A stretch of DNA of 64,000 nucleotides from Anaerolineales bacterium UBA2395 (GTDB lineage: Bacteria > Chloroflexota > Anaerolineae > Anaerolineales > Villigracilaceae): assembly GCA_002343775.1 (NCBI GenBank), contig DDSH01000005.1, positions 1-64,000 on the forward strand, given 5' to 3'. The position numbers and the translations under genes are program-made. Every line of letters starts with the position of its first letter. The first letter of the stretch is position 1. Below, piece after piece: positions 1 through 8,756 of the stretch. The notes beneath the pieces were generated by a model. That model worked only from the letters and a program-made list of their open reading frames with translations, ran no database searches and was not told the origin of the DNA.

Positions 1-624
1 GTTGAAGGGGGCGGAGGTGGAGACACCGGTGACATCCTCCGAGAAGGTGATGGTGAAGTCCACGCTAGAGGCGGAGGTGGGAGACAGCCAAACCAGATCA
101 ATCGAATTAACACTTGGTGGTGTTGGATCTGGATATCCACGGAAAACATAATATGATTCCCCGTTCGTATATGGCAATTCAGCTAGATTATTATCTTCCA
201 TGTCTTTAATGCTTGCTGTTACAGGAACATCAAGTCTGATCGTTCCTGTCCCTGTGCCAGTATCAACAAGAACGTAATATTCATTATCCATTATATTACC
301 AAGGGATAATTCTAAAATTGACGCTCCATTAATACCTGCCGTAAAAAGTACAAAATCATTAACGTCAACGCCAATAACAGGCTCGGAAAAAAAGACTTGA
401 AAAGTTATAGTTGAAGAGGATACTGGATTGCCAGATGTTCGGTATATAGAAAGCCTGGGCTTGCCCGGATCTGGATAAGGATCTGGATAAGGATCTGGGT
501 ACGGATATTGATTATTAGAAGCTGCTCTCACAATTTTTCTATGATCTTCTGGTGAACTAATTGCAGCAATTCCAGCCAGAAGCGATATGATTAGGAATAC
601 AATTTCAAATTTTTCCAGTTTCAT
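1..624 (-). CDS. Secreted protein with repeated Ig-like domains, C-terminus cut by window edge
   Basis: An open frame of 208 codons runs from an ATG at 624 off the left edge with no stop. Residues 1-22 form a signal peptide (MKLEKF followed by a hydrophobic run ending near SLLAGIAAISS). A short linker repeats PYPDP several times. Then come at least two related segments carrying FFSEPVIGVDVNDF and TFSEDVTGVST, the pattern of bacterial Ig-like repeats in large surface proteins. The first part is AT-rich and the last 120 bases are GC-rich, so the repeats may have a different base history from the head. Function unknown; a cell-surface or secreted role is inferred. Confidence 0.72.
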   Translation of the reverse strand, partial: MKLEKFEIVFLIISLLAGIAAISSPEDHRKIVRAASNNQYPYPDPYPDPYPDPGKPRLSIYRTSGNPVSSSTITFQVFFSEPVIGVDVNDFVLFTAGINGASILELSLGNIMDNEYYVLVDTGTGTGTIRLDVPVTASIKDMEDNNLAELPYTNGESYYVFRGYPDPTPPSVNSIDLVWLSPTSASSVDFTITFSEDVTGVSTSAPFN

Positions 625-646
625 GGATGGTGTCCCTTCTTTATCT

Positions 647-2371
647 TTATTGGCATTTTACGACTTTGAAAATACTGACTTTCCCGTGACTGAATACAAT
701 TTCAATCCAATTTAGACCCATTAATTGTTCGCGTGGAAAACTGTATTGTTTTCCGCCCATATAAATATATATGTCGGTTGTACCTGAATTGCACGAATTA
801 GGGAAGCCTGTGCTTATATCCCATTTAGTATCGAATACTCTTTTATTTACATTTTTTTCAGTTAGGGCGTAAATCCAGGTTCCCGCGTCTGTCCCATGCT
901 GTTGTTTATAATTGACGGTTGAGATGATGAACAAATCCTCCTCTTTTGCGCTGCTTTGGATCCACTCAAACGCAACTTTATCATCATTCGTGTAGAGGTC
1001 GCAGCATGGATCAGGTTTTAATGTTGATTGCCATGGTGAATTGTAGCATGTAACAATGATGACGGTAAACAATAGAAATGGCTTTAGATTTCTTGGAGTG
1101 TGTTTCAGCCCACCTGCCAGGGCTACTCCACCCAACATCGATAATGGAATGAAAAGTGTTAGGTTGATGAACTGGGCATCAAGCAATGTTATCGGATTTA
1201 CAGGAATCTCTGATAACAATTTCACGCCCCATACTCCTGTTATAAAAATAAACAGGGCGGTTGTCTGATTTGGAAAGTTCATGAAAGCAAACGGCATTAG
1301 GATAAGTAAAAATGCCCCAACAGCCACATTGTTGTAAAAAGTTTCCAAATTTTCTAACAACGGCATCATTGAAATTGCAAAAAGTATTGAATATATCAAT
1401 GATCTTGTGAAAGTGTTCCTTGGCGGGAGACTTAATGCATTGGCTGCAATTATTGCAGCCAATGCCAATAGGACAAGGACAAACACTCTGGTATGAACAA
1501 CGGTTAATGTTAATATTAGGAAAGCGCAAAGATAAATATGATATTTATTGCCTTTTCGCGCTTGAAAAATGAGACCTAACATGGCTGGTAGGATGGACAA
1601 GGATAACAATGCGGGGAATTTCCCCCAATTGATGCCAAATGCGGGCATGATCCACCCAAACGCGGCTAACATGCCGGAAAAGAAAGCGCCGATCTTATTT
1701 TTTGTTATTGTAAAGGTAAGAAAAGACACGGATAATGGCGCAAGAGCAAGTGCGGCTTGGCCGATAAGTGACATGCCTTTGTCTATTGATACATCCGAGG
1801 TTGCAGAGAGCCAGGCTGTCAGGCTATGAAACCCAAAATGATAATAGGTATCAAGGATATTCTTTATGGAAAGATTTGAATGGATCACATCTGAGGAGAT
1901 TAGGATTTGCTTGATGATCTGATAGTGTATTGGCGAATCTGAGTACCCTGGCATGAGGATGTTATTTAGATAAGGGAGGCGGATAAGCAATAGCAAAATG
2001 AAAATCAGGTTAACCCCAAGCCAGTATCCGAAATTTCTACGATCAAACCTCAACTTGCCGTATTTGATAATCCAAATTATCGAAATGATTAAGGCAAAAA
2101 AGGAACCAGCGTGGAATAGATTTGGAGATAGCAGAGAAAGAAATGATAAAAGGAAAGTTGTGCCGGTTAGAACTAGAATTCCGGTAAAAAATACCCCAAT
2201 GTAATCGAAAATATGCCCCGGCTCTTCCAGAAAGTTGAGTTTAACGGAAATAATCCCACCTGCCCAAGTTGATATAAGCAATAAGAGAATTGGGGTCTTA
2301 AGTTCGAGAAAAAGGCTGAATCCTGTCGATAGGTTGCTAACCATATACCCGCCGTCTATAAGAATCTCCAC
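647..2371 (-). CDS. Large multi-pass membrane protein, GT-C glycosyltransferase-like
   Basis: 574 residues with roughly a dozen hydrophobic segments, then a soluble C-terminal domain of about 110 residues (from DDKVAFEWIQSSAKEED). The first loop after the early helices carries MPGYSDSPIHYQI, an acidic-plus-histidine loop like those of GT-C enzymes that take sugars from polyprenyl phosphates. It shares its layout and the motif of an acidic residue, W-[IV], then a Pro/Gly-rich F/L-hydrophobic strand with the proteins at 38782-40320 and 40329-41864, so the three look like one family. The start is GTG at 2371; an ATG at 2344 is an alternative. AT-rich. Catalytic role is not proven by the sequence. 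Confidence 0.7.
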   Translation of the reverse strand: MEILIDGGYMVSNLSTGFSLFLELKTPILLLLISTWAGGIISVKLNFLEEPGHIFDYIGVFFTGILVLTGTTFLLSFLSLLSPNLFHAGSFFALIISIIWIIKYGKLRFDRRNFGYWLGVNLIFILLLLIRLPYLNNILMPGYSDSPIHYQIIKQILISSDVIHSNLSIKNILDTYYHFGFHSLTAWLSATSDVSIDKGMSLIGQAALALAPLSVSFLTFTITKNKIGAFFSGMLAAFGWIMPAFGINWGKFPALLSLSILPAMLGLIFQARKGNKYHIYLCAFLILTLTVVHTRVFVLVLLALAAIIAANALSLPPRNTFTRSLIYSILFAISMMPLLENLETFYNNVAVGAFLLILMPFAFMNFPNQTTALFIFITGVWGVKLLSEIPVNPITLLDAQFINLTLFIPLSMLGGVALAGGLKHTPRNLKPFLLFTVIIVTCYNSPWQSTLKPDPCCDLYTNDDKVAFEWIQSSAKEEDLFIISTVNYKQQHGTDAGTWIYALTEKNVNKRVFDTKWDISTGFPNSCNSGTTDIYIYMGGKQYSFPREQLMGLNWIEIVFSHGKVSIFKVVKCQ

Positions 2372-2489
2372 CTTTCATAATTGTAATTTTATATACAAAC
2401 CCTAATATGTCAATGCAATTTTTTAGGGATTTGTTCCTGAAATAGTTATCGAATTGAGACGTGAATATACTAGAAAAATATCATAAATA

Positions 2490-2518
2490 TTGACAAATCC
2501 CCTCTACTTTGCTATAAT
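2490..2518 (+). promoter_or_regulatory. Sigma-70-type promoter of the suf operon
   Basis: TTGACA at 2490-2495 and TATAAT at 2513-2518, a perfect consensus pair with a 17-base spacer, 55 bases before the sufC ATG. No operator-like palindrome is obvious between promoter and gene. Confidence 0.85.
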
Positions 2519-2573
2519 GCCGCCGACTAAAAAATAAAAAGCCAGCATTGGCTTAACTGTAGGAGTGAAACGA

Positions 2574-3347
2574 ATGTCGCAGTTAGAGATCAAGGATCTG
2601 CATGTCAGCATCGAGGATAAAGAGATCCTCAGGGGGTTATCCCTCACTATCAAGCAGGGAGAGATTCATGCCATTATGGGACCGAACGGGACGGGTAAGT
2701 CCACCCTAGCGTATACGCTGATGGGGCACCCCAACTATACCGTCACCAGCGGAGAAGTGCTCTTGGATGGCGAGAACGTCCTCGAAATGGAACCGGACGA
2801 ACGCTCTCGCGCGGGTGTTTTTCTCGCGTTCCAGTATCCGGTTGCCATTCCCGGCGTGACTGTGGCGAACTTCCTGCGCTCAGCGATCAACTCGCGCCGC
2901 CGCGCCGAAAACCCCGAAGACAAAGGCATGCCCATCCCCGAATTCCGCAAGATGTTAAAAGAAAAAATGGACATGCTCAAGATGGACCACACGTTTGCCG
3001 GTCGCTACCTCAACGACGGGTTCTCTGGCGGCGAGAAGAAGCGTGCTGAAATTTTGCAAATGGCAACCCTCAAGCCAAGATTCGCCATCCTGGACGAGAC
3101 CGACTCCGGTCTGGATATTGATGCGCTGCGTGTCGTTTCGGAAGGTGTCAACGCTCTTTCTGGACCCGAACTTGGGGTGCTCGTCATCACGCATTATCAA
3201 CGCCTGTTGAACTACATCAAACCACAGTTCGTGCATGTCATGATGGGCGGACGCGTCGTCGAATCCGGCGGACCCGACCTCGCCCTGCACCTCGAAGAAC
3301 ACGGCTATGACTGGCTGCGCGAGAAGACGGCTGAAGAAGCTGCATAA
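2574..3347 (+). CDS. sufC: SufC, Fe-S cluster assembly ATPase
   Basis: ABC-type ATPase of the SUF machinery; it binds SufB and SufD and drives conformational change in the SufBCD scaffold in the cytosol. 257 residues: Walker A GPNGTGKS at 36-43, signature FSGGEKKRAEI at about 150-160, Walker B FAILDETDSGLD at about 170-181, and switch His in ITHYQ. The start is the ATG at 2574, because AGGAG at 2561-2565 lies eight bases before it; an in-frame GTG at 2565 overlaps that site. First gene of sufC-sufB-sufD, directly after a consensus promoter. Family assignment is firm. Confidence 0.97.
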   Translation: MSQLEIKDLHVSIEDKEILRGLSLTIKQGEIHAIMGPNGTGKSTLAYTLMGHPNYTVTSGEVLLDGENVLEMEPDERSRAGVFLAFQYPVAIPGVTVANFLRSAINSRRRAENPEDKGMPIPEFRKMLKEKMDMLKMDHTFAGRYLNDGFSGGEKKRAEILQMATLKPRFAILDETDSGLDIDALRVVSEGVNALSGPELGVLVITHYQRLLNYIKPQFVHVMMGGRVVESGGPDLALHLEEHGYDWLREKTAEEAA

Positions 3348-3425
3348 GAGCAGATGTTTGATATTAGAGAGTGAAAATCTTTTTACTAATTATCTAATCT
3401 CGAATATCTACTCACTGGAGATACC

Positions 3426-4835
3426 ATGTCTGAAGATGCAAAAATATTAGAAGAAATCGGCGAGTACAAGTACGGTTTTCACGACCGCGATGATAACTAC
3501 TCTTTCAAGTCTGAAAAAGGCTTGAGCCGTGAAGTGGTTGAAAATATTTCGCGCATGAAGGGTGAGCCACAGTGGATGCTCGAATTCCGCCTCAAGGCAC
3601 TCGATCACTTCCTCAAGCGCCCCATGCCCAACTGGGGACCTGAACTTAAATCGCTCAACCTCGACGATATCTACTACTACGTCAAGCCGACCGAAAAACA
3701 GGAAAAATCCTGGGACGATGTGCCCGATGACATCAAGCGCACCTTCGATAAGTTGGGCGTGCCCGAAGCCGAGCAGAAGTTCCTCGCCGGTCTCGGTGCG
3801 CAATATGAATCGGAGATGGTCTATCACTCTATTCAGAAGCACCTCGAAGAAAAAGGCGTGATCTTCCTTTCCATTGAAGATGGCTTGCGTCAGCACCCTG
3901 ACCTTTTCCGTGAATACTTCGGCACCGTGATCCCGATCGAGGATAACAAATTCGCTGCGCTCAACTCTGCGGTGTGGTCTGGAGGCTCATTTGTGTACGT
4001 CCCCAAAGGCGTGCATGTTGATTTGCCCTTGCAAGCCTACTTCCGCCTCAACACTGCCAATGTCGGTCAGTTCGAGCGCACCCTCATCATTGTAGATGAA
4101 GGCGCTTCTGTCCACTACGTGGAAGGTTGTACTGCTCCTCAATATACTACTGACTCCTTCCACTCCGGCGTGATCGAGATCATCGTCAAGAAAGGCGCTC
4201 GCTCGCGCTACTCGACCATTCAGAACTGGTCGACCAACGTCTATAACCTTGTGACCCAGCGCGCCAAAGTCTTCGAGAATGGCACCCACGAATGGGTGGA
4301 TGCCAACATCGGCTCGAAGGTTACGATGAAGTATCCCTCCTGCTACTTGATGGAACCCGGCGCGCACGGCGAAATGCTTTCAATGGCATTCGCCAATGCC
4401 GGTCAGATTCAAGACGCAGGTTCGAAGATGGTTCACTTCGCACCCAACACCACCAGCAAGATCACATCCAAATCCATCTCCAAGAGCGGTGGACGCGCCT
4501 CCTATCGCGGCTTGCTCAAAGTCTATAAAGGTGCCAAGGGCGTCAAGTCCAACGTCGTTTGCGATGCGCTCCTGCTCGACCCACAATCCCGCTCCGACAC
4601 CTATCCCTACATCGAGATCGACGAAGACGATGTGACCATCGGTCACGAAGCCTCGGTCAGCAAAGTGGGCGAGGAACAACTCTTCTATCTCATGTCCCGC
4701 GGGCTTAGCGAAGAAGAAGCCACCACCATGGTCGTCTCCGGCTTCATCGAACCGCTCGTCAAAGAACTCCCGATGGAATACGCGGTCGAAATGAACCGCC
4801 TCATCGCACTTCAAATGGAAGGTAGCATCGGGTAA
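3426..4835 (+). CDS. sufB: SufB, Fe-S cluster scaffold subunit
   Basis: 469 residues, the usual SufB length. The beta-helix core is recognisable from KFAALNSAVWSGGSFVYVPKG, and the C-terminal region reads SRGLSEEEATTMVVSGFIEP, both family hallmarks. SufB pairs with SufD and SufC to build nascent [4Fe-4S] clusters using sulfur from SufS/SufU. The start at 3426 follows CTGGAG about six bases upstream. It lies 78 bases after sufC in the same direction, so co-transcription is expected. Family assignment is firm. Confidence 0.97.
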   Translation: MSEDAKILEEIGEYKYGFHDRDDNYSFKSEKGLSREVVENISRMKGEPQWMLEFRLKALDHFLKRPMPNWGPELKSLNLDDIYYYVKPTEKQEKSWDDVPDDIKRTFDKLGVPEAEQKFLAGLGAQYESEMVYHSIQKHLEEKGVIFLSIEDGLRQHPDLFREYFGTVIPIEDNKFAALNSAVWSGGSFVYVPKGVHVDLPLQAYFRLNTANVGQFERTLIIVDEGASVHYVEGCTAPQYTTDSFHSGVIEIIVKKGARSRYSTIQNWSTNVYNLVTQRAKVFENGTHEWVDANIGSKVTMKYPSCYLMEPGAHGEMLSMAFANAGQIQDAGSKMVHFAPNTTSKITSKSISKSGGRASYRGLLKVYKGAKGVKSNVVCDALLLDPQSRSDTYPYIEIDEDDVTIGHEASVSKVGEEQLFYLMSRGLSEEEATTMVVSGFIEPLVKELPMEYAVEMNRLIALQMEGSIG

Positions 4836-4837
4836 TT

Positions 4838-4912
4838 GGTTGCAAGTTACAGGTTCAAGGTTGAAAGTTCGCCGCGAACCTGCATCCTGAAACCTTCACC
4901 CTTCAACGGATA
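4838..4912. repeat. Imperfect palindrome between sufB and sufD
   Basis: Two arms of about 33 bases fold back on each other around a CCG loop (centre GTTCG-CCG-CGAAC). About two thirds of positions pair as Watson-Crick, more if GU pairs are counted. It fills nearly the whole gap between sufB and sufD. It could be a dispersed palindromic element or a hairpin within the suf mRNA that lowers or stabilises downstream transcript. There is no T-tract, so it is not a standard terminator. Confidence 0.5.
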
Positions 4913-4917
4913 AACAC

Positions 4918-6255
4918 ATGCAAGAGAAACCAAAAGTAACCGTATCACGAGGACGACGCGCCGACACTGCCGCGAAGGCATTTAACTTTACGCAGGCAGA
5001 TGTTCCCTCCGCGAACGGACTCGCCTCATTCCGCGCCGGGGCATGGGACTCCTTCCAGAAGATTTCCCTCCCCGTCGCCACCGACGAAGCCTGGCGCCGC
5101 ACCGACCTGCGTCTGTTGCCCGCTTCTGATTTCAAACTCCCCAAGGCGGGTGCCTTCGAAGACCTGCCTGTCGTTCCCGAAGAACTGCTCAAGCCATTAA
5201 CCGGTGAACAGCATGGCGGACAGATCACTCTGCTCCCCGGCGGCTCCAATGTGGACTTGGATGAAACCCTCGCCAAAAAAGGCGTGATTTTCACCGATTT
5301 CCGTACCGCTGAAAAAAATCATGCCGACCTGCTCAAGAAATTGGTCGGTCAGATCGTCAAGCCGGAAGATGGCAAGTTTGCCGCGCTGGCTTCGGCGCTC
5401 TCCGAAAATGGCGTTCTGCTCTATGTACCCAAGGGCGTGCAGGTGGAGCAGCCGCTTCACTCCGTGCTGTGGGGGCCGGGATCCGACCTCGCGCACTTCT
5501 CTCACCTCATCGTCTACGTGGAAGATGGCGCTTCTGTCACCTACGTTCACGAAGCCGCTTCGCCCGATGAAGTGGGGCATGCCATGCATGCAGGTATCGT
5601 CGAAATTTATGTCGGCAAAGATGCCAACCTGCGCTTCGTTGAATTGCAATCCTGGGGGCGCCACGTGTGGAACTTCTCGCACGAACGCGCCCGTGTGGAA
5701 CGTGGCGGCAATCTCGACTGGATATTCGGCGCCGTGGGCTCCCGCTTGACCAAGAACTTCTCGGATCTGGACTTGGCTGGCGAAGGCGCTCAGGGTCGCA
5801 TGTCTGGCTTCTACTTTACGGATGGAACCCAGCACCTTGACCATGACACCCAGCAGAACCACCTCGCCCCGCACTGCACCAGTGACCTGCTATTCAAGGG
5901 CGCACTCAAAGGCAAGAGCCGCTCGGTGTGGCAGGGTATGATCTACGTCGCTCCTGGTGCCCAGAAGACCGACGGCTACCAGGCGAACCGCAACCTCGTC
6001 CTTGACGACCAGGCACGCGCAGACTCGATCCCTGGGCTCGAAATTCTCGCCGACGATGTGCGCTGTACACATGGCGCAACCGTTGGTAAACTTGAGCAGG
6101 AACCCCTGTTCTATCTGAAATCCCGCGGTATTCCGCAAAAGGAAGCCGAGCAGTTGGTGGTGGAAGGTTTCTTCGACCCCATCATGCAGCGTATTCCTTT
6201 TGAGGGTGTACGTGAGCGCTTCCAGCAGGCAATTCAAATCAAGTTGATGGCGTAA
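4918..6255 (+). CDS. sufD: SufD, Fe-S cluster assembly subunit
   Basis: 445 residues, paralogous to SufB and partner in the SufBC2D complex. Landmarks: KFAALASALSENGVLLYVPKG in the first half (compare the same block in SufB), a central beta-helix with HAGIVEIYVGKDANL, and the C-terminal block SRGIPQKEAEQLVVEGFFDP. The N-terminal 140 residues are divergent, as usual in SufD. The ATG at 4918 follows a weak ribosome site. Separated from sufB by an 82-base palindromic gap. Confidence 0.95.
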   Translation: MQEKPKVTVSRGRRADTAAKAFNFTQADVPSANGLASFRAGAWDSFQKISLPVATDEAWRRTDLRLLPASDFKLPKAGAFEDLPVVPEELLKPLTGEQHGGQITLLPGGSNVDLDETLAKKGVIFTDFRTAEKNHADLLKKLVGQIVKPEDGKFAALASALSENGVLLYVPKGVQVEQPLHSVLWGPGSDLAHFSHLIVYVEDGASVTYVHEAASPDEVGHAMHAGIVEIYVGKDANLRFVELQSWGRHVWNFSHERARVERGGNLDWIFGAVGSRLTKNFSDLDLAGEGAQGRMSGFYFTDGTQHLDHDTQQNHLAPHCTSDLLFKGALKGKSRSVWQGMIYVAPGAQKTDGYQANRNLVLDDQARADSIPGLEILADDVRCTHGATVGKLEQEPLFYLKSRGIPQKEAEQLVVEGFFDPIMQRIPFEGVRERFQQAIQIKLMA

Positions 6256-6262
6256 GGTAGCA

Positions 6263-6293
6263 GACCTGACAGGTTGCCAGAGCCTGTCAGGTC
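6263..6293. repeat. Inverted repeat after sufD
   Basis: An 11-base arm GACCTGACAGG at 6263-6273 pairs perfectly with CCTGTCAGGTC at 6283-6293 around a nine-base loop. Only three T follow, so it is a weak terminator at best. It may trim or stabilise the suf mRNA, or belong to a dispersed repeat family. Confidence 0.65.
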
Positions 6294-6383
6294 TTTGTCA
6301 GAGTAGGAAAATGCCTGAAACGTTGATTCAGGCATCCCGTACGAATGAGGCGGAGGGCGTCTCGCAACCGAAGGATGTGAGTT

Positions 6384-7019
6384 ATGACGAATAAATCCAA
6401 AGCGAAATCCAAGTCGACGTCGAAGGGAAAAACAACGGTGAAAACAAAATCATCCCAGAAAACCAAAGGGGCGGTAAAGTCCGGTTCCACGCGCAGTGCA
6501 GCATCTGCAAAGACAAAAGCAAAAGTTCTTGACAAGAAGTTAAAGACGACCAAATCTAAAGTGCAGGCAAAATCGGCGGAAAAGAAACCCGTTGATAAAA
6601 AAACAGCCGTCAAACCGGTGGATGTGACACGTTCGGTGACGCCTGTGATCGTGAAGCGCACTGTCAACCCGGTGGTCGAACGAAGGCGCCCGGTCCGTTC
6701 GGATGTAAGCATCCGCACGGCCAGTCAGTTCACCTTCATGAAGGCGCCGACCCCCGAGCACGCCTTTGAAGTGGGGGACAACGTGGAAGTTTTTTGCGAC
6801 CACGAAAAAGGGCGCGAGCGTGTGCGCGGCTGGATCAAAGGCATTGTGGTGCAGGTGGATAATAAAATGGTGGCGGTGCAGTTCCGCTCGAATGTATTCC
6901 TCACCGATGGCTGGATGGTTCCGGATCGCATCCTGTGGTATCCGCTGACATCGGAGCATATCCGTCCGGTGGCTGGCAAGAAACCTGCTGCAAAGAAAGA
7001 CTTCATCCCCGATTATTAG
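6384..7019 (+). CDS. Lysine-rich protein with C-terminal small beta-domain, inside suf operon
   Basis: 211 residues, not a family I recognise. Residues 1-115 are low complexity, dominated by Lys, Ser, Thr and Ala (KSKAKSKSTSKGK and similar), disordered and strongly basic, like histone H1 or bacterial HU-tail sequences. Residues 127-195 look folded: VGDNVEVFCDHEKGRERVRGW then IKGIVVQVDNKMVAVQF, which resembles an SH3/Tudor/KOW-type beta barrel. It lies between sufD and sufS in the same direction. The ATG at 6384 has GGATGTGAG upstream. Nucleic acid binding is a guess from charge and domain shape. Confidence 0.72.
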   Translation: MTNKSKAKSKSTSKGKTTVKTKSSQKTKGAVKSGSTRSAASAKTKAKVLDKKLKTTKSKVQAKSAEKKPVDKKTAVKPVDVTRSVTPVIVKRTVNPVVERRRPVRSDVSIRTASQFTFMKAPTPEHAFEVGDNVEVFCDHEKGRERVRGWIKGIVVQVDNKMVAVQFRSNVFLTDGWMVPDRILWYPLTSEHIRPVAGKKPAAKKDFIPDY

Positions 7020-7070
7020 AAGGCATGGCAGGCGGTTTTTTTACAGAGCATCTGCCTGCTGTTATGATTT

Positions 7071-8297
7071 ATGACCCTCAACGTAAACGAAATTCGTAAC
7101 GATTTTCCGATCCTTGACCGTGAAACGGCGAACGGCAGGCGCGTCATCTATTTGGATTCAACCGCCACTTCGCAGAAGCCGCTTCAAGTGATCGAAGCAA
7201 TGAACGAATATTATCGCCGCTCGAACGCGAACATCCATCGCGGTGTGCATACGCTGGCGGAGGAAGCCACGGCGATGTACGAAGGCGCGCGAGAGAAGAT
7301 CGCCAAATTCATCAACGCCGCTTCTTCACGCGAGATCATTTACACGCGCAATACAACAGAATCCATCAACCTGGTCGCCTACTCCTGGGCGCGCGCCAAC
7401 TTGAAGGCGGGCGACCTCGTCATTTTGACCGAGATGGAGCATCATAGCAATCTCGTGCCGTGGCACATGTTGCAGGCGGAACGCGGCATCGAATTGGATT
7501 TTATCCCAGTGACCGACGATGGCGTGCTTGATCTCGAAGCATATCGAACGCTTCTCGCCCGGACCCCGAAACTGGTCTCGTTCACACATATGTCCAATGT
7601 CTTGGGCACGATCAACCCGGCGGCGGAGATCATCGGAATGGCGCATTCAGCTGGCGCAATCGTACTGGTGGACGGGGCGCAATCTGTCCCGCATCTGACC
7701 GTGGACGTGCAGGCGCTTGACGCGGATTTCTATGCTTTCTCTGCCCATAAAATGTGCGGACCGACCGGCATCGGCGTTCTATATGGCAAGTCTGTTTTGC
7801 TGGATGCCATGCCGCCGTTCCTTGGCGGTGGTGACATGATCAAGGAAGTTAATCTGCGTTCCTTTCGGGCAAATTCGTTGCCGCACAAGTTCGAAGCCGG
7901 AACGCCCGCCATTGCAGAAGCCGTCGGGTTTGGTGCGGCTGTGGATTACCTGAAAAACATCGGCATGGAAAGGATCGCGGCGCATGAGCATGAGATCACC
8001 GAATACGCGCTTGACCGCCTTGAGGAGATTCCTGGTGTGAAGTTATTCGGTCCCTCGGCGGATAAAAAAGGCGGGGTGGCGGCGTTTACGCTGGAGGGAG
8101 TCCACCCGCATGATGTGGCGCAGATCCTCGATCAGGACGGAATTGCCGTCCGCGCGGGGCATCACTGCGCCCAGCCTTTGCATGAGAAGTTCGGAATCCC
8201 AGCCACCAGCCGCGCTTCCTTCTACTTGTATAGCACGAAAGAGGAAGTGGATATGCTGGTGAACGGAATCTATAAAGTCAAGAAAATGTTTGGATAG
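7071..8297 (+). CDS. sufS: SufS, cysteine desulfurase
   Basis: PLP enzyme that takes sulfur from cysteine and passes it as persulfide to SufU. 408 residues. PLP-binding Lys227 in YAFSAHKMCGPTGIG, PLP contacts in LVDGAQSVPH, and catalytic Cys366 in RAGHHCAQPLH mark the group II (SufS) class. Downstream by eight bases is sufU, its usual partner. The ribosome site before 7071 is poor. Family assignment is firm. Confidence 0.96.
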   Translation: MTLNVNEIRNDFPILDRETANGRRVIYLDSTATSQKPLQVIEAMNEYYRRSNANIHRGVHTLAEEATAMYEGAREKIAKFINAASSREIIYTRNTTESINLVAYSWARANLKAGDLVILTEMEHHSNLVPWHMLQAERGIELDFIPVTDDGVLDLEAYRTLLARTPKLVSFTHMSNVLGTINPAAEIIGMAHSAGAIVLVDGAQSVPHLTVDVQALDADFYAFSAHKMCGPTGIGVLYGKSVLLDAMPPFLGGGDMIKEVNLRSFRANSLPHKFEAGTPAIAEAVGFGAAVDYLKNIGMERIAAHEHEITEYALDRLEEIPGVKLFGPSADKKGGVAAFTLEGVHPHDVAQILDQDGIAVRAGHHCAQPLHEKFGIPATSRASFYLYSTKEEVDMLVNGIYKVKKMFG

Positions 8298-8305
8298 CGA
8301 GTGAA

Positions 8306-8701
8306 ATGGACGATCTCTATCGTGAAGTCATCATTGAGCATTACAAGAATCCTTCCCATCGCGGAAAACTCGACCCGCATGATATTTCCTTTGCGGATAA
8401 TAATCCGCTGTGCGGGGATCACATCCAGATCGACTTGCGCGTGGATGCTTCCGGCGAAGTGATCGATGCGCGGTTTGACGGTCATGGTTGCGCCATCTCG
8501 CAAGCCTCTGCCGACCTGTTGATGGAGTCCATCATCGGCAAATCGCTGGAGGAAGTAAAAAAACTCAACAAACAGGATATTCTCGATTTGCTCGGTATCG
8601 ACCTGGGACCCGTGCGACTGAAGTGCGCCCTGCTTTCGCTTAAGGTACTGAAAGCGGGGGTCTACGGGTTGGGTGAGGCGAGCGACGATCTGTTGGAATA
8701 A
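8306..8701 (+). CDS. sufU: SufU, zinc-dependent sulfurtransferase
   Basis: 131 residues of the IscU/SufU fold. Three conserved Cys (C36 in NNPLCGDH, C62 in GHGCAISQAS, C107 in RLKCALL) plus Asp38 form the zinc site of SufU. In Gram-positive SUF systems it accepts persulfide from SufS. The insertion before the third Cys typical of SufU is seen (ESIIGKSLEEVKKLNKQDI). Eight bases after sufS, so co-translated. Confidence 0.94.
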   Translation: MDDLYREVIIEHYKNPSHRGKLDPHDISFADNNPLCGDHIQIDLRVDASGEVIDARFDGHGCAISQASADLLMESIIGKSLEEVKKLNKQDILDLLGIDLGPVRLKCALLSLKVLKAGVYGLGEASDDLLE

Positions 8702-8756
8702 AAAAGAGGATAGGGATGCAGCGAACTGACGAAATTGTGTCCTGCAAAAAAGCACC

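Noticed and set aside
6263..6293. Terminator after sufD
   Set aside because: The stem is good but only three T follow, so it was kept as a repeat rather than a terminator.
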